A stretch of DNA of 64,000 bases from Polytrichum commune. Lineage: Eukaryota; Streptophyta; Polytrichopsida; Polytrichales; Polytrichaceae. Below, piece by piece: positions 54,206 to 64,000 of this stretch. Under the pieces are notes generated by a model, which was not told the DNA's origin, made no database searches, and worked only from the letters and a program-made list of their open reading frames with translations. How positions within the stretch are numbered: the stretch's first letter is position 1; every line of letters starts with the position of its first letter. The position numbers and the translations under genes were made by a program. The DNA lies in the NCBI GenBank assembly GCA_950295325.1, contig OX485806.1:25918001-25982000 (forward strand), given 5' to 3'.

Positions 54206-55330
54206 AGATTGAAGGACACTTCACACACAAGCCAATAGCTGTGACCATGAAATTGTGAGAGCCCAAAAGAAAGTGGCCAAAGGTTGTCCCAACACACCTC
54301 CAAAATGATGTAGTGTGGTCACGGACCCTCAAGTGTAGTGTGAAGTCATATGTGACCGGACCCTCAACCAAATGCTATGTCAATGAATTTCTATTCATGC
54401 GGATCCTCACACATAATAAAATAGAATAAACCAACAGTTGTGAGTGTTCGGAGTGCCATGGTCTCCCGGTTTTGTGTTAGGCCTACCTCCAAGAGGTGGT
54501 TTTCGAAAATAGTCCAAGTGACCATGAAACATAACCATTAGATGCCATGTAAGAATCCATGTAGACCTTTACATCCATCTTGCATTCACATACTCCATTT
54601 GTACCTCAAGCTTAGTGTGAAGCGAACTTGAACCGGCTCCATCTTTTCAACCAATGAGAGTGCTTGAAGTGCAATAGGCATAGGCTCTGAGTCTCGTGTG
54701 TGAAGTGGCCTTCAACTTGATAAACTCGGGTGAAGCATTATCATTGAATGCTACATTGATAAGATGTAGGACCACTTCACACACGAGCCAAGAGCCGTGA
54801 CCATGAAATTGTGAGAGCCCAAAAAGACAGTGTCCAAAGGCCGTCCCAAGACACCTCCAAAATCATGTAGTGTGGTCACAGGCTCTCAAGTGTAGTGTGA
54901 AGTCATATGTGACCAAGGCCTCAACCAAATGCTATTTCTAAGAATTTCTATTCATGCGGGTCCTCACACATGATAAAATAGAATAAACCAACGGTTGTGA
55001 GTGTTCGGAGCGCCATGGTCTCCCAATTTTGTGTTAGGCCTACCTCCAAGAGGTGATTTTTGAAAATAATCCAAGTGACCATGAAACATGCTCCATTTGA
55101 TGCCATGTAGGAATCCATGTAGACTTTACATCCATCTTGCATTCACATACTCCATTGGTCCCTCAAGCGTAGTGTGAAGTAGCGAACTTGGACCGGCTGC
55201 GTCTTTTGCACCAATGAGAGTGCTTGAAGTGCAATGGTCACGGGCTCTTAGTCTCGTGTGTGAAGTGGCCCTCAGCTTGATAAACTTGGGTGAAGCATGA
55301 TCATTGAATGCTACATTGATAAGATTTAGT
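54206..55330. repeat. Tandem duplication (~560 bp period) containing Tourist-like MITEs D3 and D4
   Basis: D3 (54,214-54,710) and D4 (54,770-55,272) have ACACTTCACACACAAGCC- or CCACTTCACACACGAGCC-type left ends and GTGTGTGAAGTGGCC right ends. Both are followed by the same ~60 bp: CTTGATAAACT.GGGTGAAGC, then AT.ATCATTGAATGCTACATT and GATAAGAT. Because this flank is repeated with the element (TAAACT at 54,721 and 55,281), the array arose by duplicating MITE plus flank, not by two insertions. No coding sequence is present. Confidence 0.85.
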
Positions 55331-55656
55331 GTTCCTAATGTCACTGAAGGAGTTTTGAAATGCCGCAAATTGTGCCTGAAGTCAGGATTTCAGTAATGTC
55401 AGCATTCAGACATTAAAATCTCTCCAGCGTGAAGTGAGGCCAAGTGGGCACCTGCAATGTCAGAGAAGTTTGGCTTTCTCCACTTCCAGCTTATCACCCC
55501 TTCCTTTCAGCAGAGACTTTCTGGAACTTCAGTAAATGCCTCATCTGCTTAGAGCAAGGCCGGTCATGCCTGCATCCGCATCCGCATCTGGAAACAGAAA
55601 GTGGCCTCTGTCCGGGATGCGAGATGCAGATGCAAGGAGGCCTCCCACTCGTCTGC

Positions 55657-57117
55657 CACCCCACCAGGGGTGTTTTTTCACAAGGTCCCTAACATGTCTA
55701 GGGACATGTTCATAAAAAAAAAAACACATTTCCAGTGGACGGGTTCTTAGAAAATGAACCGGTTTTGGGACGTGTCAAATTCACTTTGGACGGGTTCTAA
55801 AAATAACATTTTTAAATTAAAAAAATGGTACAAATATCAATTATGTTATGTCATATATGACATGTGAATATAAGTATAATGCAATCAAACCACTAATACC
55901 CAATCAAACTATCAATCTTGAAGTGCTTGATTCACCTGCATACATTAATTCATCAACCACAAAATTTAGAACCTTTTTAACATAATTTCAAAGATTATAA
56001 TTGAAGGTAAACTTAGTAATTGAATAAGAATTAGTATATATAAACATGTTAAAAAGTTTAAAAATAAAGAGCTACTTACCCTTCAAAGAAGTGGATGAAT
56101 TCTCTTATCCTTCATGTGATAATTTATCCGTCTCTCTAAACTTGCAGACCTTGGAACATCGGACTTGAAAGTGTCACAATTTCTTCATCGGAATTGTGAT
56201 GGGGCTTGAGACTTGAACCTGCAAAATCAATCCAACTAATAAATAGACAACGCTTGCACTATCCTTGCAAAGACAACGCTTCCACCATCTTAGGCACATG
56301 TAAGGCTCAAATATCTACTCATACATTGACCCAACAACTTACAAGCTCAACCCTGCAATTTGCTAGGGTTTAACTCGAATTGACAGAAATTTCCTGCACA
56401 ACCCTCGAATCTGCACTCAACCCACAACAAAAGAGAGGAATGAGACTCTCAAGATTTAGGATGCTAATGAATCGAACATATGCAACTGAAAGCTAAAGCA
56501 ACTGAGAGACCGGTGAGAGATAACTTGATTGCAGTCGTCAAATGAACCGGTTGAGTTTGAGAAAACACCTGTTGAAGTTCAAGATTGCAGGAGAGGATTG
56601 TTCCAGCGGCACTCTTCAACTTCTTGAATTCGAGTTAGTTTCAAATGAACCGGTTGAGTTTGAGAAAACACCCGTTGAAGTTCAAGATTGCAGGAGAAGA
56701 TTGTTCCAGCGGCACTCTCCAACTTCTTGAATTCGAGTTAGTTTCAAATGAACCGGTTGAGTTTGAGTGACTGAGTTTGAGTGACTGAGTCTAGTTCAAT
56801 TTCTCTGAACTAGTCTGTGGACAAACAGACAAAATGGGGTAGTGGCAGGCTGGCAAATTGGTAATTATAATAGAAAAAGCATAAATGAACGAAGATAGTA
56901 AGATACTATTGTTTCCAAGTGGCAAGTGCACCAATCACATGCCGACATCTTTCGGGTTATCTTTATCGATTTATTTTTTCCTTTAACCTTTTCATGGACG
57001 GGTTGGTTTAGAAATTACCGGTTTTGGGACGGGTTGCAATTTTTTTTTGCCTTTCAATTCGAGGTTTTGGGACGTGGACGGGTAAAAACTTTGTGAAAAA
57101 ACAGCCCTGCACCCCAC
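55657..57117. mobile_element. Non-autonomous hAT element, 1,445 bp, perfect 8 bp duplication
   Basis: The element spans 55,665-57,109 and is flanked by CACCCCAC at 55,657-55,664 and 57,110-57,117. The left end reads CAGGGGTGTTTTTTCACAAG and the right end read inward is CAGGGCTGTTTTTTCACAAA. GGACGGGTT and ACCGGTTTTGGGACG words recur near both ends, as in plant hAT elements. No transposase is encoded. A 103 bp tandem repeat derived from R1 lies inside. Confidence 0.93.
56539..56775 (+). repeat. 103 bp tandem repeat built from R1 sequence, inside the hAT element
   Basis: CAAATGAACCGGTTGAGTTT begins at 56,539, 56,642 and 56,745. Each full unit continues GAGAAAACACC(T/C)GTTGAAG, then TTCAAGATTGCAGGAGA and a TTGTTCCAGCGGCACTCT segment. 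The first part is the start of R1, so an R1 piece was captured and then duplicated. Confidence 0.88.
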
Positions 57118-57872
57118 TCGTCATGCATCGTCGTCGGGTAACTTTACTCGACAGTAGTTGGTAGTCTATATATATACACACACATATATATATACATATA
57201 CATGCACATATACATACACATATATTTTATATATATATACAATATAATCAAATAATTATATGAAAAATAATCATATAATCATATAATACTTTTATTACTT
57301 TTATTTTTATTTTTATTATCATATATTTTTGGGAATTATACATTCACAATGTTATTATTGTTATTTACTAAGCGCTTTTTTATCCAAATTTCAATCATCC
57401 ATGATAACATTTCATTTCTTAAGAGCACACCACTCGACTATAACTATATAGATTATTGTTGTGTTTGATTTAGGTAGGTCTTAGGGTTTTCATTATAAGG
57501 AATTTTTTCGGATATTATTATAAAATCTTATTATGACCACATGTTTACGACTCAACCTGCATATAGGTTAGATTATAAATCTTGCATGTAGGCTAAGATA
57601 CAAATATATATATATATATATATATGTAAAAAACAAAATTTAGGGGATTCCAAAAACAAATAATTACATTTTATTCAGACCATCATAAATATCTGCTATT
57701 GTGGGGTCCCCCATACACATGTCTCTACTACTCATATGAATGTAATAGATGCAAACACCTTATAGTCCGATATTGAATGATGATTATTATCTATTAAAAT
57801 GAATCTAAATATGACATAAGCATAATGTATAGGTTCCTAACATAGTCTAATCACGCTAAACACACCTAAAAG
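57118..57872. other. AT-rich spacer with (TA)n tracts
   Basis: Alternating TA/CA microsatellites lie at 57,163-57,240 and a TA run at 57,605-57,625. This stretch should contain the left terminus of the Harbinger element, but I could not identify its inverted repeat. Confidence 0.5.
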
Positions 57873-59153
57873 TCATAAATTTCCTCTTAAATTCCATAAA
57901 TGTTCTATGAGATTGTTCCTTAATTGAAAATGTTGATCTCTGTTTTGAATTTCAACGTGTCCTTGGAGATACTCTTCAAAGTTAGGATTTCGATGTGTAT
58001 TTTCAACACGCACAGGCTCTAAAACAACTGAAAGATTATGATCTCTTTCATCCTCAATTATCATATTATGCATGATGCAACAGGCAATTACCACATTTTC
58101 AATATCACAGAGACCCCACAAGCGACTTGGTCGTTGTAGAATTGACCATCTCGCTTTGAGCACCCCAAAACACCTCTCCACATCTTTCCTTACTGCTTCT
58201 TGTTCGTTGGCAAAGTGTTTTCTTTTCTCACCTTGTGGATCTTTTATAGATTGTACAAATATTGACCACTTTGGATATATGCCATCTGCTAGTAGATAGT
58301 ATTTGAAATACCGTCGATTGTTTACATCAAATGATATATCGTCATACTCCCCAGATAAGAAATTTCGTACCAAAGGACTTCTTTGTAAAACATTAATATC
58401 GTTGTTGGATCCCGCAGTTCCAAAAAATGCATGCCAAATCCAAAGAGATTGGTCTGCTATTGCTTCCAAAATAATTGACATGTTCCCATCTTTGTCTACA
58501 TATTGTCCATTCCATGCTACTGGACAATTTTTCCATTGGTAATGCATGCAATCTATTGAGCCAAACATACCTGGCCAACCTCTTGCTTTGTTTATTGACA
58601 TTTGTTTTCCCAAATCTTGTCGCGTGGGTTGTCGTAAATATTGTTTTTCATAAACCCCACGAATAGCTCTCACAAACCGCTTCATACTCTCCATGGCTGT
58701 ACTTTTTGCCGCTCTTGTGTATTCGTCTGTTGCATCGGAGGGCACACCATATCCTATCATACGAATAGCAGCTATACATTTTTGGATACTTGACAAGCAA
58801 AGTGTACCAGTTGCATAAACTTTTTGTACAAAATACGAATCGAACGCACATATTGCCTCGACAACTTTCAAAAACAATCGTCTAGATATTCTAAACCGAG
58901 TGCGGAATTGGACATCATCGTACACAGGATTGTCGCAAAAGTAATCTCTCATTATTAACTCATGATGCACTAATTTGCCTCTCTTGTGATATGCTAATCG
59001 ACCAGGCATAGACCCTCCACGTTTTTTAGGCAACGGTTGCACGTCAATCAAATTTTCCAACAAACTATAAGCCATTGACAATTCATGGTCATCAACATCA
59101 TCTTCTAAAATTCTTGTGAATCGTTCTCTCGATTGTCTATAAAATACATCCAT
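57873..59153 (-). CDS. PIF/Harbinger transposase (DDE_4 type), intact, 426 aa
   Basis: An uninterrupted single-exon ORF. The N-terminal third contains the helix-turn-helix-like region (FRTRFRISRRLFLKVVEAI). The nuclease has all three acidic residues in context: D in GSIDCMHYQWKNCPVAW, D in LLADGIYPKWSIFVQSI, and E in DVERCFGVLKARW, followed by NVVIACCIMHNMIIEDE. Length and motifs are normal for plant PIF transposases, so it may be functional. It lies back to back with the Myb-like gene at 59,444, 290 bp apart, the usual divergent pair. The transposase cuts and joins elements that create TWA duplications, such as the Tourist-like MITEs in this window. Confidence 0.95.
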   Translation of the reverse strand: MDVFYRQSRERFTRILEDDVDDHELSMAYSLLENLIDVQPLPKKRGGSMPGRLAYHKRGKLVHHELIMRDYFCDNPVYDDVQFRTRFRISRRLFLKVVEAICAFDSYFVQKVYATGTLCLSSIQKCIAAIRMIGYGVPSDATDEYTRAAKSTAMESMKRFVRAIRGVYEKQYLRQPTRQDLGKQMSINKARGWPGMFGSIDCMHYQWKNCPVAWNGQYVDKDGNMSIILEAIADQSLWIWHAFFGTAGSNNDINVLQRSPLVRNFLSGEYDDISFDVNNRRYFKYYLLADGIYPKWSIFVQSIKDPQGEKRKHFANEQEAVRKDVERCFGVLKARWSILQRPSRLWGLCDIENVVIACCIMHNMIIEDERDHNLSVVLEPVRVENTHRNPNFEEYLQGHVEIQNRDQHFQLRNNLIEHLWNLRGNL

Positions 59154-59443
59154 ACTTAAAATTTTTGATATACAAATTCACATAGAATTAACGAAAACAT
59201 GTCTCATTTTCAATTACATATTGCAATAATTGCATAATTTAACATTTGTAAAAGTTGGCTGTTATTTTTTAAAGGAATATAGTTCTATAACGAAAAATAA
59301 AATAAAAGTTAAACATATTTTTATTTTATAATATACTAAAGTTAAAATACATATTTTGACTTTTTGTCTAAATTTTGTATAGATAGTGAATACGAGGAAT
59401 TATGGAATTTATTGTCGTAAAATATCATTCCTAAGTACACAAA
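59154..59443. promoter_or_regulatory. Shared divergent promoter region of the Harbinger gene pair
   Basis: These are 290 bp of AT-rich DNA between two divergently oriented start codons. Several TATA-like runs occur (for example TTTTATAATATACT near 59,323-59,336), but none can be assigned to a gene. Both promoters must lie here unless UTR introns exist. Confidence 0.5.
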
Positions 59444-60430
59444 ATGGAAAGTGTATCAGGTCGTAATGGAAATGTCGGCAAATCATTTCGAACCAAGAAT
59501 TTTAACCCATGTGAGGATATTCAATTGTGTAGGAGTCATGTACATATTTCGCAAGATCCTATACAAGGGATAAACCAAACCTTGGCCACATTTTTGCAAA
59601 GGGTGGCAGATCATTTTAATGCAATGGATATCAATAACTGTAAGAGAACTCCAAAGTCCTTGGAGTCTAGGTGGAGACTAATACAAAGAGAGTGCAGTAT
59701 ATATAATGGATATTATTTGAATGTAAAAGCACTAAATGAATCAGGCACTACAGAGGAGGACATACAACAAAAGGCGCAAGTCATGTACAAAGAAGCGCAA
59801 AAGATAATTTTTAATAAAGCTGGAAATCCTAAGGATAAGCAACCATTTCGATTTATGCATTGTTGGTTGTATTTGAAGGACTATCCACAGTGGTTTTACA
59901 GAGATCCAGCAAGAGGGGTACAAAACACTCCCAATAAGCGCAGAGCTGTTGATATAGATTTGACATTGGATGAAGGTCAAGCGGGGCAAGGCTCGGGTGG
60001 AAGTTCAACTGGCGAATTACAACGCCCGGAAGGACAAAAAAATGCAAAAACAGCAAGGCTTAACCAAAATCTACATATGGCTGCATTGAAAAATGCAGCA
60101 GAGGCATTCAAACTCATGAGTGAGTCGTCTGCGGAGAAGACCAGAGTACTAAAGGATGCTAATGATGATGCACTGTTCAGTCGTCCCGGACGACAACCCG
60201 ATACGATATCTGAAGCATATTTCAAATTAAGAGAAGAACAAGCCTTTTTGGAGCGAAAAAAATACGTGATGAAATTGCGGAAAGAACTCCCAGGTTCAAC
60301 CCAAATACCTCCAGTGATTCCTATAGATGAAGAAGAAGCGGAGGAAGAAGAGGAGGAAGGAGGAGGTCTAGGAAGAAGCCCTAGCTTATATGGCACACTT
60401 GATTTGAATGCCGATGCGGGTGGCTCTTAG
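59444..60430 (+). CDS. Harbinger accessory protein, Myb/SANT-like with NAM-associated C-terminal domain, 328 aa
   Basis: An uninterrupted ORF. Residues ~20-85 form a SANT/trihelix-like DNA-binding domain: CRSHVHISQDPIQGINQ, then LQRVADHFNA and RTPKSLESRWRLIQRE. Residues ~90-150 continue the conserved region (YKEAQKIIF, PFRFMHCWLYLKDYPQW). The C-terminal half matches the NAM-associated C-terminal domain pattern (ARLNQNLHMAALKNAAEAF, FLERKKYVMKLRKEL) and ends in a Glu-rich run. In PIF/Harbinger elements this partner binds element ends and helps the transposase enter the nucleus. Being intact beside an intact transposase, it supports recent activity. Confidence 0.9.
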   Translation: MESVSGRNGNVGKSFRTKNFNPCEDIQLCRSHVHISQDPIQGINQTLATFLQRVADHFNAMDINNCKRTPKSLESRWRLIQRECSIYNGYYLNVKALNESGTTEEDIQQKAQVMYKEAQKIIFNKAGNPKDKQPFRFMHCWLYLKDYPQWFYRDPARGVQNTPNKRRAVDIDLTLDEGQAGQGSGGSSTGELQRPEGQKNAKTARLNQNLHMAALKNAAEAFKLMSESSAEKTRVLKDANDDALFSRPGRQPDTISEAYFKLREEQAFLERKKYVMKLRKELPGSTQIPPVIPIDEEEAEEEEEEGGGLGRSPSLYGTLDLNADAGGS

Positions 60431-60865
60431 ATAGGACGGTTTAATATGTAATATTTTTGTTATGATATTCAAATAATCATATTCATTTTTTCCTTTATAT
60501 TGTGGGCTAAATTTAGCATTAAGTGTGTGGATATTTATTTATTGCTCCAATGAATATTAAAATGTTATGGATTTTTAATATTAAATGCTAAATATAGTCC
60601 AAAACCTTAAATGAAAATTATCCCTGTATTCATTAAATAAGTTAATAATAAATAACTCAAAGTTCACAATGTTTATTCATTTCAACATATGATCAATATG
60701 TTAGTTATTCATAAATAAATTATTTAAAAAACAGTTAATTTGACAAATAGTCAATACAAAAGTTATTTTGAGAAAGTTACCTCGAGAATCAGTTAATTCA
60801 AGAATAAATTAATTCGATAATCAATTTATTCTAGAATAATTTTATTCAAGAAAATCAGTTCATTC
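60431..60865. other. AT-rich region with an inverted repeat at 60,507-60,600
   Basis: GGGCTAAATTTAGCATTAAG at ~60,507 pairs with the reverse complement of the sequence ending ATTAAATGCTAAATATAGTC at ~60,600, forming a ~95 bp hairpin. It could be a tiny MITE or lie near the Harbinger right terminus. No coding sequence is seen. Confidence 0.45.
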
Positions 60866-60867
60866 CA

Positions 60868-61055
60868 ATGCTTTGGAAAATTTTAGGCATAATCTGTCAA
60901 GATCCTACTGTTTGTAAATCCAACCGGTTACATGTAGACATCTTCCAACTTTGCTTTTATTCATTTGATATATATTCTATAGATTCTTCTAAAATGATAA
61001 GACAATTTCATGAAGCCTCCAACTTGAACCGGATATTTCTCAAACTCAACTAGAG
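60868..61055 (-). repeat. Dispersed repeat R1 copy, reverse orientation
   Basis: On the minus strand it contains GTTGAGTTTGAGAAATATCC, then GGTTCAAGTTGGAGGCTTC, CATTTTAGAAGAATCTATAG, ATGTAACCGGTTGGATT and GATTATGCCTAAAATTTTCC in R1 order. It is diverged from the 2.1 kb array. Confidence 0.7.
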
Positions 61056-61553
61056 CAAGCCCAAATCAGAGCAAGTACATTTACTATTAGAGCAACAAGT
61101 ACTAATTAACTCAAGTAAGTTACCTCGGGAGTGGTCACGTCAGAAGGTTAACCCTGGTCTCACTTTACCTTGTCTCATCTGTCATAATTGTAAAATGTGC
61201 TTGTCTTGCATGGATAGCAGAGACCCTGCATAACTGAAGGTTATGCAAGCAGTTGGCTGCACCCTGTATAAAACTTCATCCCCAATATGCAATATTGACG
61301 ATCACTGGGCTAATTCCCTGCAGTGGCATCTGCATCTTGGATGATAAAGAGGCGATGCAGATGCAGGTTCCAGCAGACTGGCCTTGCCCTTATATTCCTA
61401 CTATCTACACCTAGCCTATTTGTTGGCTCTGTCTGTAGGACAGAGACTATGCATCAACTTCTTCGTTTCAAGAGCAAATTTCCTAACCACTTTGCGTTCA
61501 CACTTGGACGTTACTTGTTCTTGTTATTTTTGGTCCACTTTATTTAATGTGGA

Positions 61554-61617
<64 letters not shown>

Positions 61618-62577
61618 GCTCCCTAAAATGCATTGAAAGAAATCTAGATAACTATAGTTATTTTGGCAGTTCTTGATTATTCAGTTTAAAATTTTTGAGT
61701 GATAAATGAGTAGCTTCAATCCTTGACCCGCATTTGAGAAGAAGGTGCCCAAAATCCAAGAAAGGTTTGGTATAGTGAATAACCATGGATTGGCATGAGC
61801 AAAGTGGACAACTACAATTGTAGTCTTTCATAACAAAGGACAGAGCCTCACGGTTCTACCGTTTTCTTGTTTGTATCACATTCCATTTCTGGCCATAACA
61901 GTTTAAGGGCCAGGGCTACAAATCTGGCATGCAATCCAAATTCGCAATTTGACGACATCTGTGTCGAAGTTTCTTTTCTAATGACACCATATAAAGTTAC
62001 TGGGAAAAAACGGCGTTGGCCTAACAACCTTCTGTTCCCAAAAATAAAAAGTCACTGGAAAATCTGTGTGAATGCTTTGTAAGGTAGAAATACCATAAAC
62101 CGTGAAAATAAGGTGATTCGCATTGAAGATATTATCTTAAAATCATGTGATCATTTTCCAACATAGACGAGAAGGATTCATGAAGAATGCATGTTGTTTC
62201 ATATTTTTATTCCCTGTAAAAACATTCTAAACTTTTCAAAGTGGAAAGTTTGTCAAACCTCCTACTCGTTCACTAGATTCTTCTTAAACCGAACACGGTT
62301 ATGCTCATTTCCACACATAGCATCACCTAAACCGGTTAACTCATGAGTACATTAAAATGTGATTGATGATAGTCAAACATGACTAAATTTGGCTAAATTG
62401 ACTGTACACACATATCAAGTTGCCATCCTCGCAATTTTCGGTTTCAAAAATGGCACTTCATTATTCTGACAAAAATCTAGTGCATAGGTAGAGGGTAGTT
62501 CACGGTTCATGGTTTTTCTACCTTACGGTTGAATTTCACCTAGGCTTCTTCACAATGACGTCCTATAAGTTTTATAT
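61056..62577. other. Intergenic with dispersed repeat and microsatellite
   Basis: 61,395-61,560 matches 26,120-26,290 (TTTGTTGGCTCTGT, CAGAGACTATGCATCAACTT, CAAATTTCCTAACCACTTTG). A (TC)n(TA)n microsatellite covers 61,553-61,614. The short ORFs here are not recognised. 61,820-62,560 shows nothing identifiable. Confidence 0.5.
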
Positions 62578-63663
62578 CTCCGTGTCACCAAAAAGCCTCC
62601 ACCCTTCAATTTCGTCCTAGCCCGAATGGAGAAGTTTATAATGACATGTAGAGATTTCTCTCTTTGTAACACAATGTATGATTCCAATCTATCGTTGGAA
62701 TATACGCAACTTAGCCAAGTCTATACTATGTCTTCTTACACTCCTTAATCTCGAAGTTTGGAAGTTTGGAAGTTTGGACATAGTCTCGGTTTTTTGGCTC
62801 TCAAAAATTCATATGAAGTCCAAAAAATGAGTTCTTGGTATCCATGGATAGGTAATGAAGTCCTCTACATGAATATGCAATAATATTTATACTGCCACAA
62901 AGTATATGGTCGCAATTCTACGCTGTTCCCTTTGAACCTACATTTTTTCACTAGTTTTTGGAAGTTTGGACATAGTCTCGGTTTTTTGGCTCTCAAAAAT
63001 TCATATGAAGTCCAACAAAACTAAATGCTCCAATAAGAGACTTTGCACATCCGCATAAGTATAAGGCTAATCAATGTAAATCCAAGTATTCAAACAAAGC
63101 CATAAATTAAACTTTAAATCATTCACGCCCAACTATTACTAACAAAAGGTCAAGCCCTCTTCAAGGCCAACTAGCCTTGGCTCCTAACCTTACATTCATG
63201 CACACACACGTACTCCTATCTTGCTTTCCACGCACCCACACTTATAACACGTGGAGTGCCAAGGAGCACGAAGGAAAGAGAGGATGAGTGAGGGAAGAAT
63301 GAGGGATTATATAGTGAGTTTGAGGGGGTGAGCATCCTCAAGGCTCACGATAAGCTCTCGAGATTTCCTCCTACTTTGTAGGCTCTTATCATATCTCCTA
63401 AGCCTTCCTCCCTCAAATGATCAACAAGGATCCTAATTCAAACATTTAACTAACCTTGGCTTTCTACCTACCACACTTTACCAAGGTTTGTCCTTCTCCT
63501 ACTTAAATCCACTCCACAAAAGCCTAATGATTCAAACTAAGCTTTCTTCAAGCTTCACTCTTTTTATATTTTTGTGAATAATCATAAATCACCAAAACAC
63601 CACTTGTAATGTTTTACAAGTGTTAACAACCAATGTGGGCATCAATTTTGGGCTCACACTCCG
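62578..63663 (-). mobile_element. Solo LTR, 1.08 kb, with CTCCG duplication (same family as 23.8 kb)
   Basis: The LTR spans 62,583-63,658, begins TGTCACCAAAAAGCC and ends GGGCTCACA, and is flanked by CTCCG at 62,578-62,582 and 63,659-63,663. It shares AGGTCAAGCCCTCTTCAAGG, GGAAAGAGAGGATGAGTGAG and GATTTCCTCCTACTT with the LTR at 23,849-25,661. A 60 bp direct repeat (GAAGTTTGGACATAGTCTCG onward) occurs at ~62,768 and ~62,960. The TATATAATCC motif is again on the minus strand, near 63,303-63,312. Confidence 0.82.
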
Positions 63664-64000
63664 GTTCTAGACATTGTGATTATAACATGTAACAACAATT
63701 GCATTTAAGCATATGTTAAAACTTTGTCATAACATTGTTCACTTGCTATCAACTGTTTTATTCTAATAATATTTAGTGACAATGCTTCATCCGTATTTCA
63801 CTCATTTTTCAAGCTGAATCTATCTATAGACAATCATCTATAAGGTGTAATTATAGCACCTTCCATGAAATATTCCCGGGCCCACTCATCATGGTCACTT
63901 AGCTGAATAATGTTATGGTTTCAATGTGTGTAAATGAGAGCTAGTTTAGTTAATTAAAGTTTTGTAATGCTTATTTTTATATTCATGATTACACAAGTGT
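63664..64000. other. Intergenic end of window
   Basis: AT-rich DNA in which I see no gene, repeat or terminus. Confidence 0.5.

Noticed and set aside
54120-54371. Minus-strand ORFs over the MITEs at 37.6, 54.2 and 55.2 kb
   Set aside because: They recur only because the MITEs are repeated and show no protein-level conservation or motifs.
57470-60620. TTAGGGTTTTCATTATAAGG at ~57,477 and the reverse of ...CCAAAACCTTAA at ~60,610 as Harbinger ends
   Set aside because: Only about 9 of 16 positions agree beyond the TWA triplets, too weak to call inverted repeats.
1-64000. tRNA, rRNA, CRISPR or organellar sequence
   Set aside because: Scanning by eye I saw no cloverleaf with conserved tRNA words, no rRNA blocks and no spacer-repeat array. 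An automated scan would be needed to exclude a diverged tRNA.

Overview
This is a nuclear segment of a land plant. The pectate lyase gene has spliceosomal introns, and the mobile elements are the plant types: CACTA, PIF/Harbinger, hAT, Tc1/mariner-like, L1-type LINE and LTR elements. The stacked nested insertions point to a large, repeat-rich genome. The coding regions did not let me fix the lineage; a seed-free plant or gymnosperm looks more likely than an angiosperm, but that is only an impression. I recognise one ordinary host gene, the pectate lyase at 47.8-52.3 kb. Nearly everything else is mobile DNA or its debris.

Layout. 1-6.2 kb: AT-rich DNA with a ~220 bp tandem array, two MITEs and a decayed coding remnant. 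6.5-37.6 kb: one L1-type LINE on the minus strand, split by a 26.4 kb CACTA element (8,041-34,435). The CACTA has matching 24 bp terminal inverted repeats and a 3 bp ACT target duplication, and the LINE reading frame rejoins perfectly when it is removed. The left arm of the CACTA carries a TnpA-like gene on the minus strand. The right arm carries, on the plus strand, a two-exon SET-domain gene (27,147-28,029) followed by a TNP2 transposase gene. The middle has collected a GC-rich 4.1 kb element with a 690-codon ORF, a deleted pogo/Tigger element and a 1.8 kb solo LTR. A 973 bp solo LTR sits inside the TNP2 exon. Both CACTA transposition genes carry in-frame stops, whereas the SET gene is open. 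A 45 bp copy of the right CACTA terminus lies inside the element at 16,671-16,715, which suggests a composite (macrotransposon) origin.

37.5-47.1 kb is a nest of short non-autonomous elements: Tourist-like, mariner-like with TA duplications, and hAT with 8 bp duplications. They are inserted into one another and into a dispersed ~250 bp repeat. 47.8-53.1 kb holds the four-exon pectate lyase gene, with tandem repeats in intron 1 and a duplicated 3' end. 54.2-57.1 kb holds a tandemly duplicated Tourist-like MITE and a hAT element with a perfect 8 bp duplication. 57.9-60.4 kb holds a divergent pair of intact PIF/Harbinger genes (transposase and Myb-like accessory protein). 62.6-63.7 kb is a second solo LTR of the family seen at 23.8 kb.

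The best candidate for something undescribed is the SET-domain gene inside the CACTA element: a potential element-encoded histone or protein methyltransferase with an N-terminal Cys/His metal-binding-like segment.
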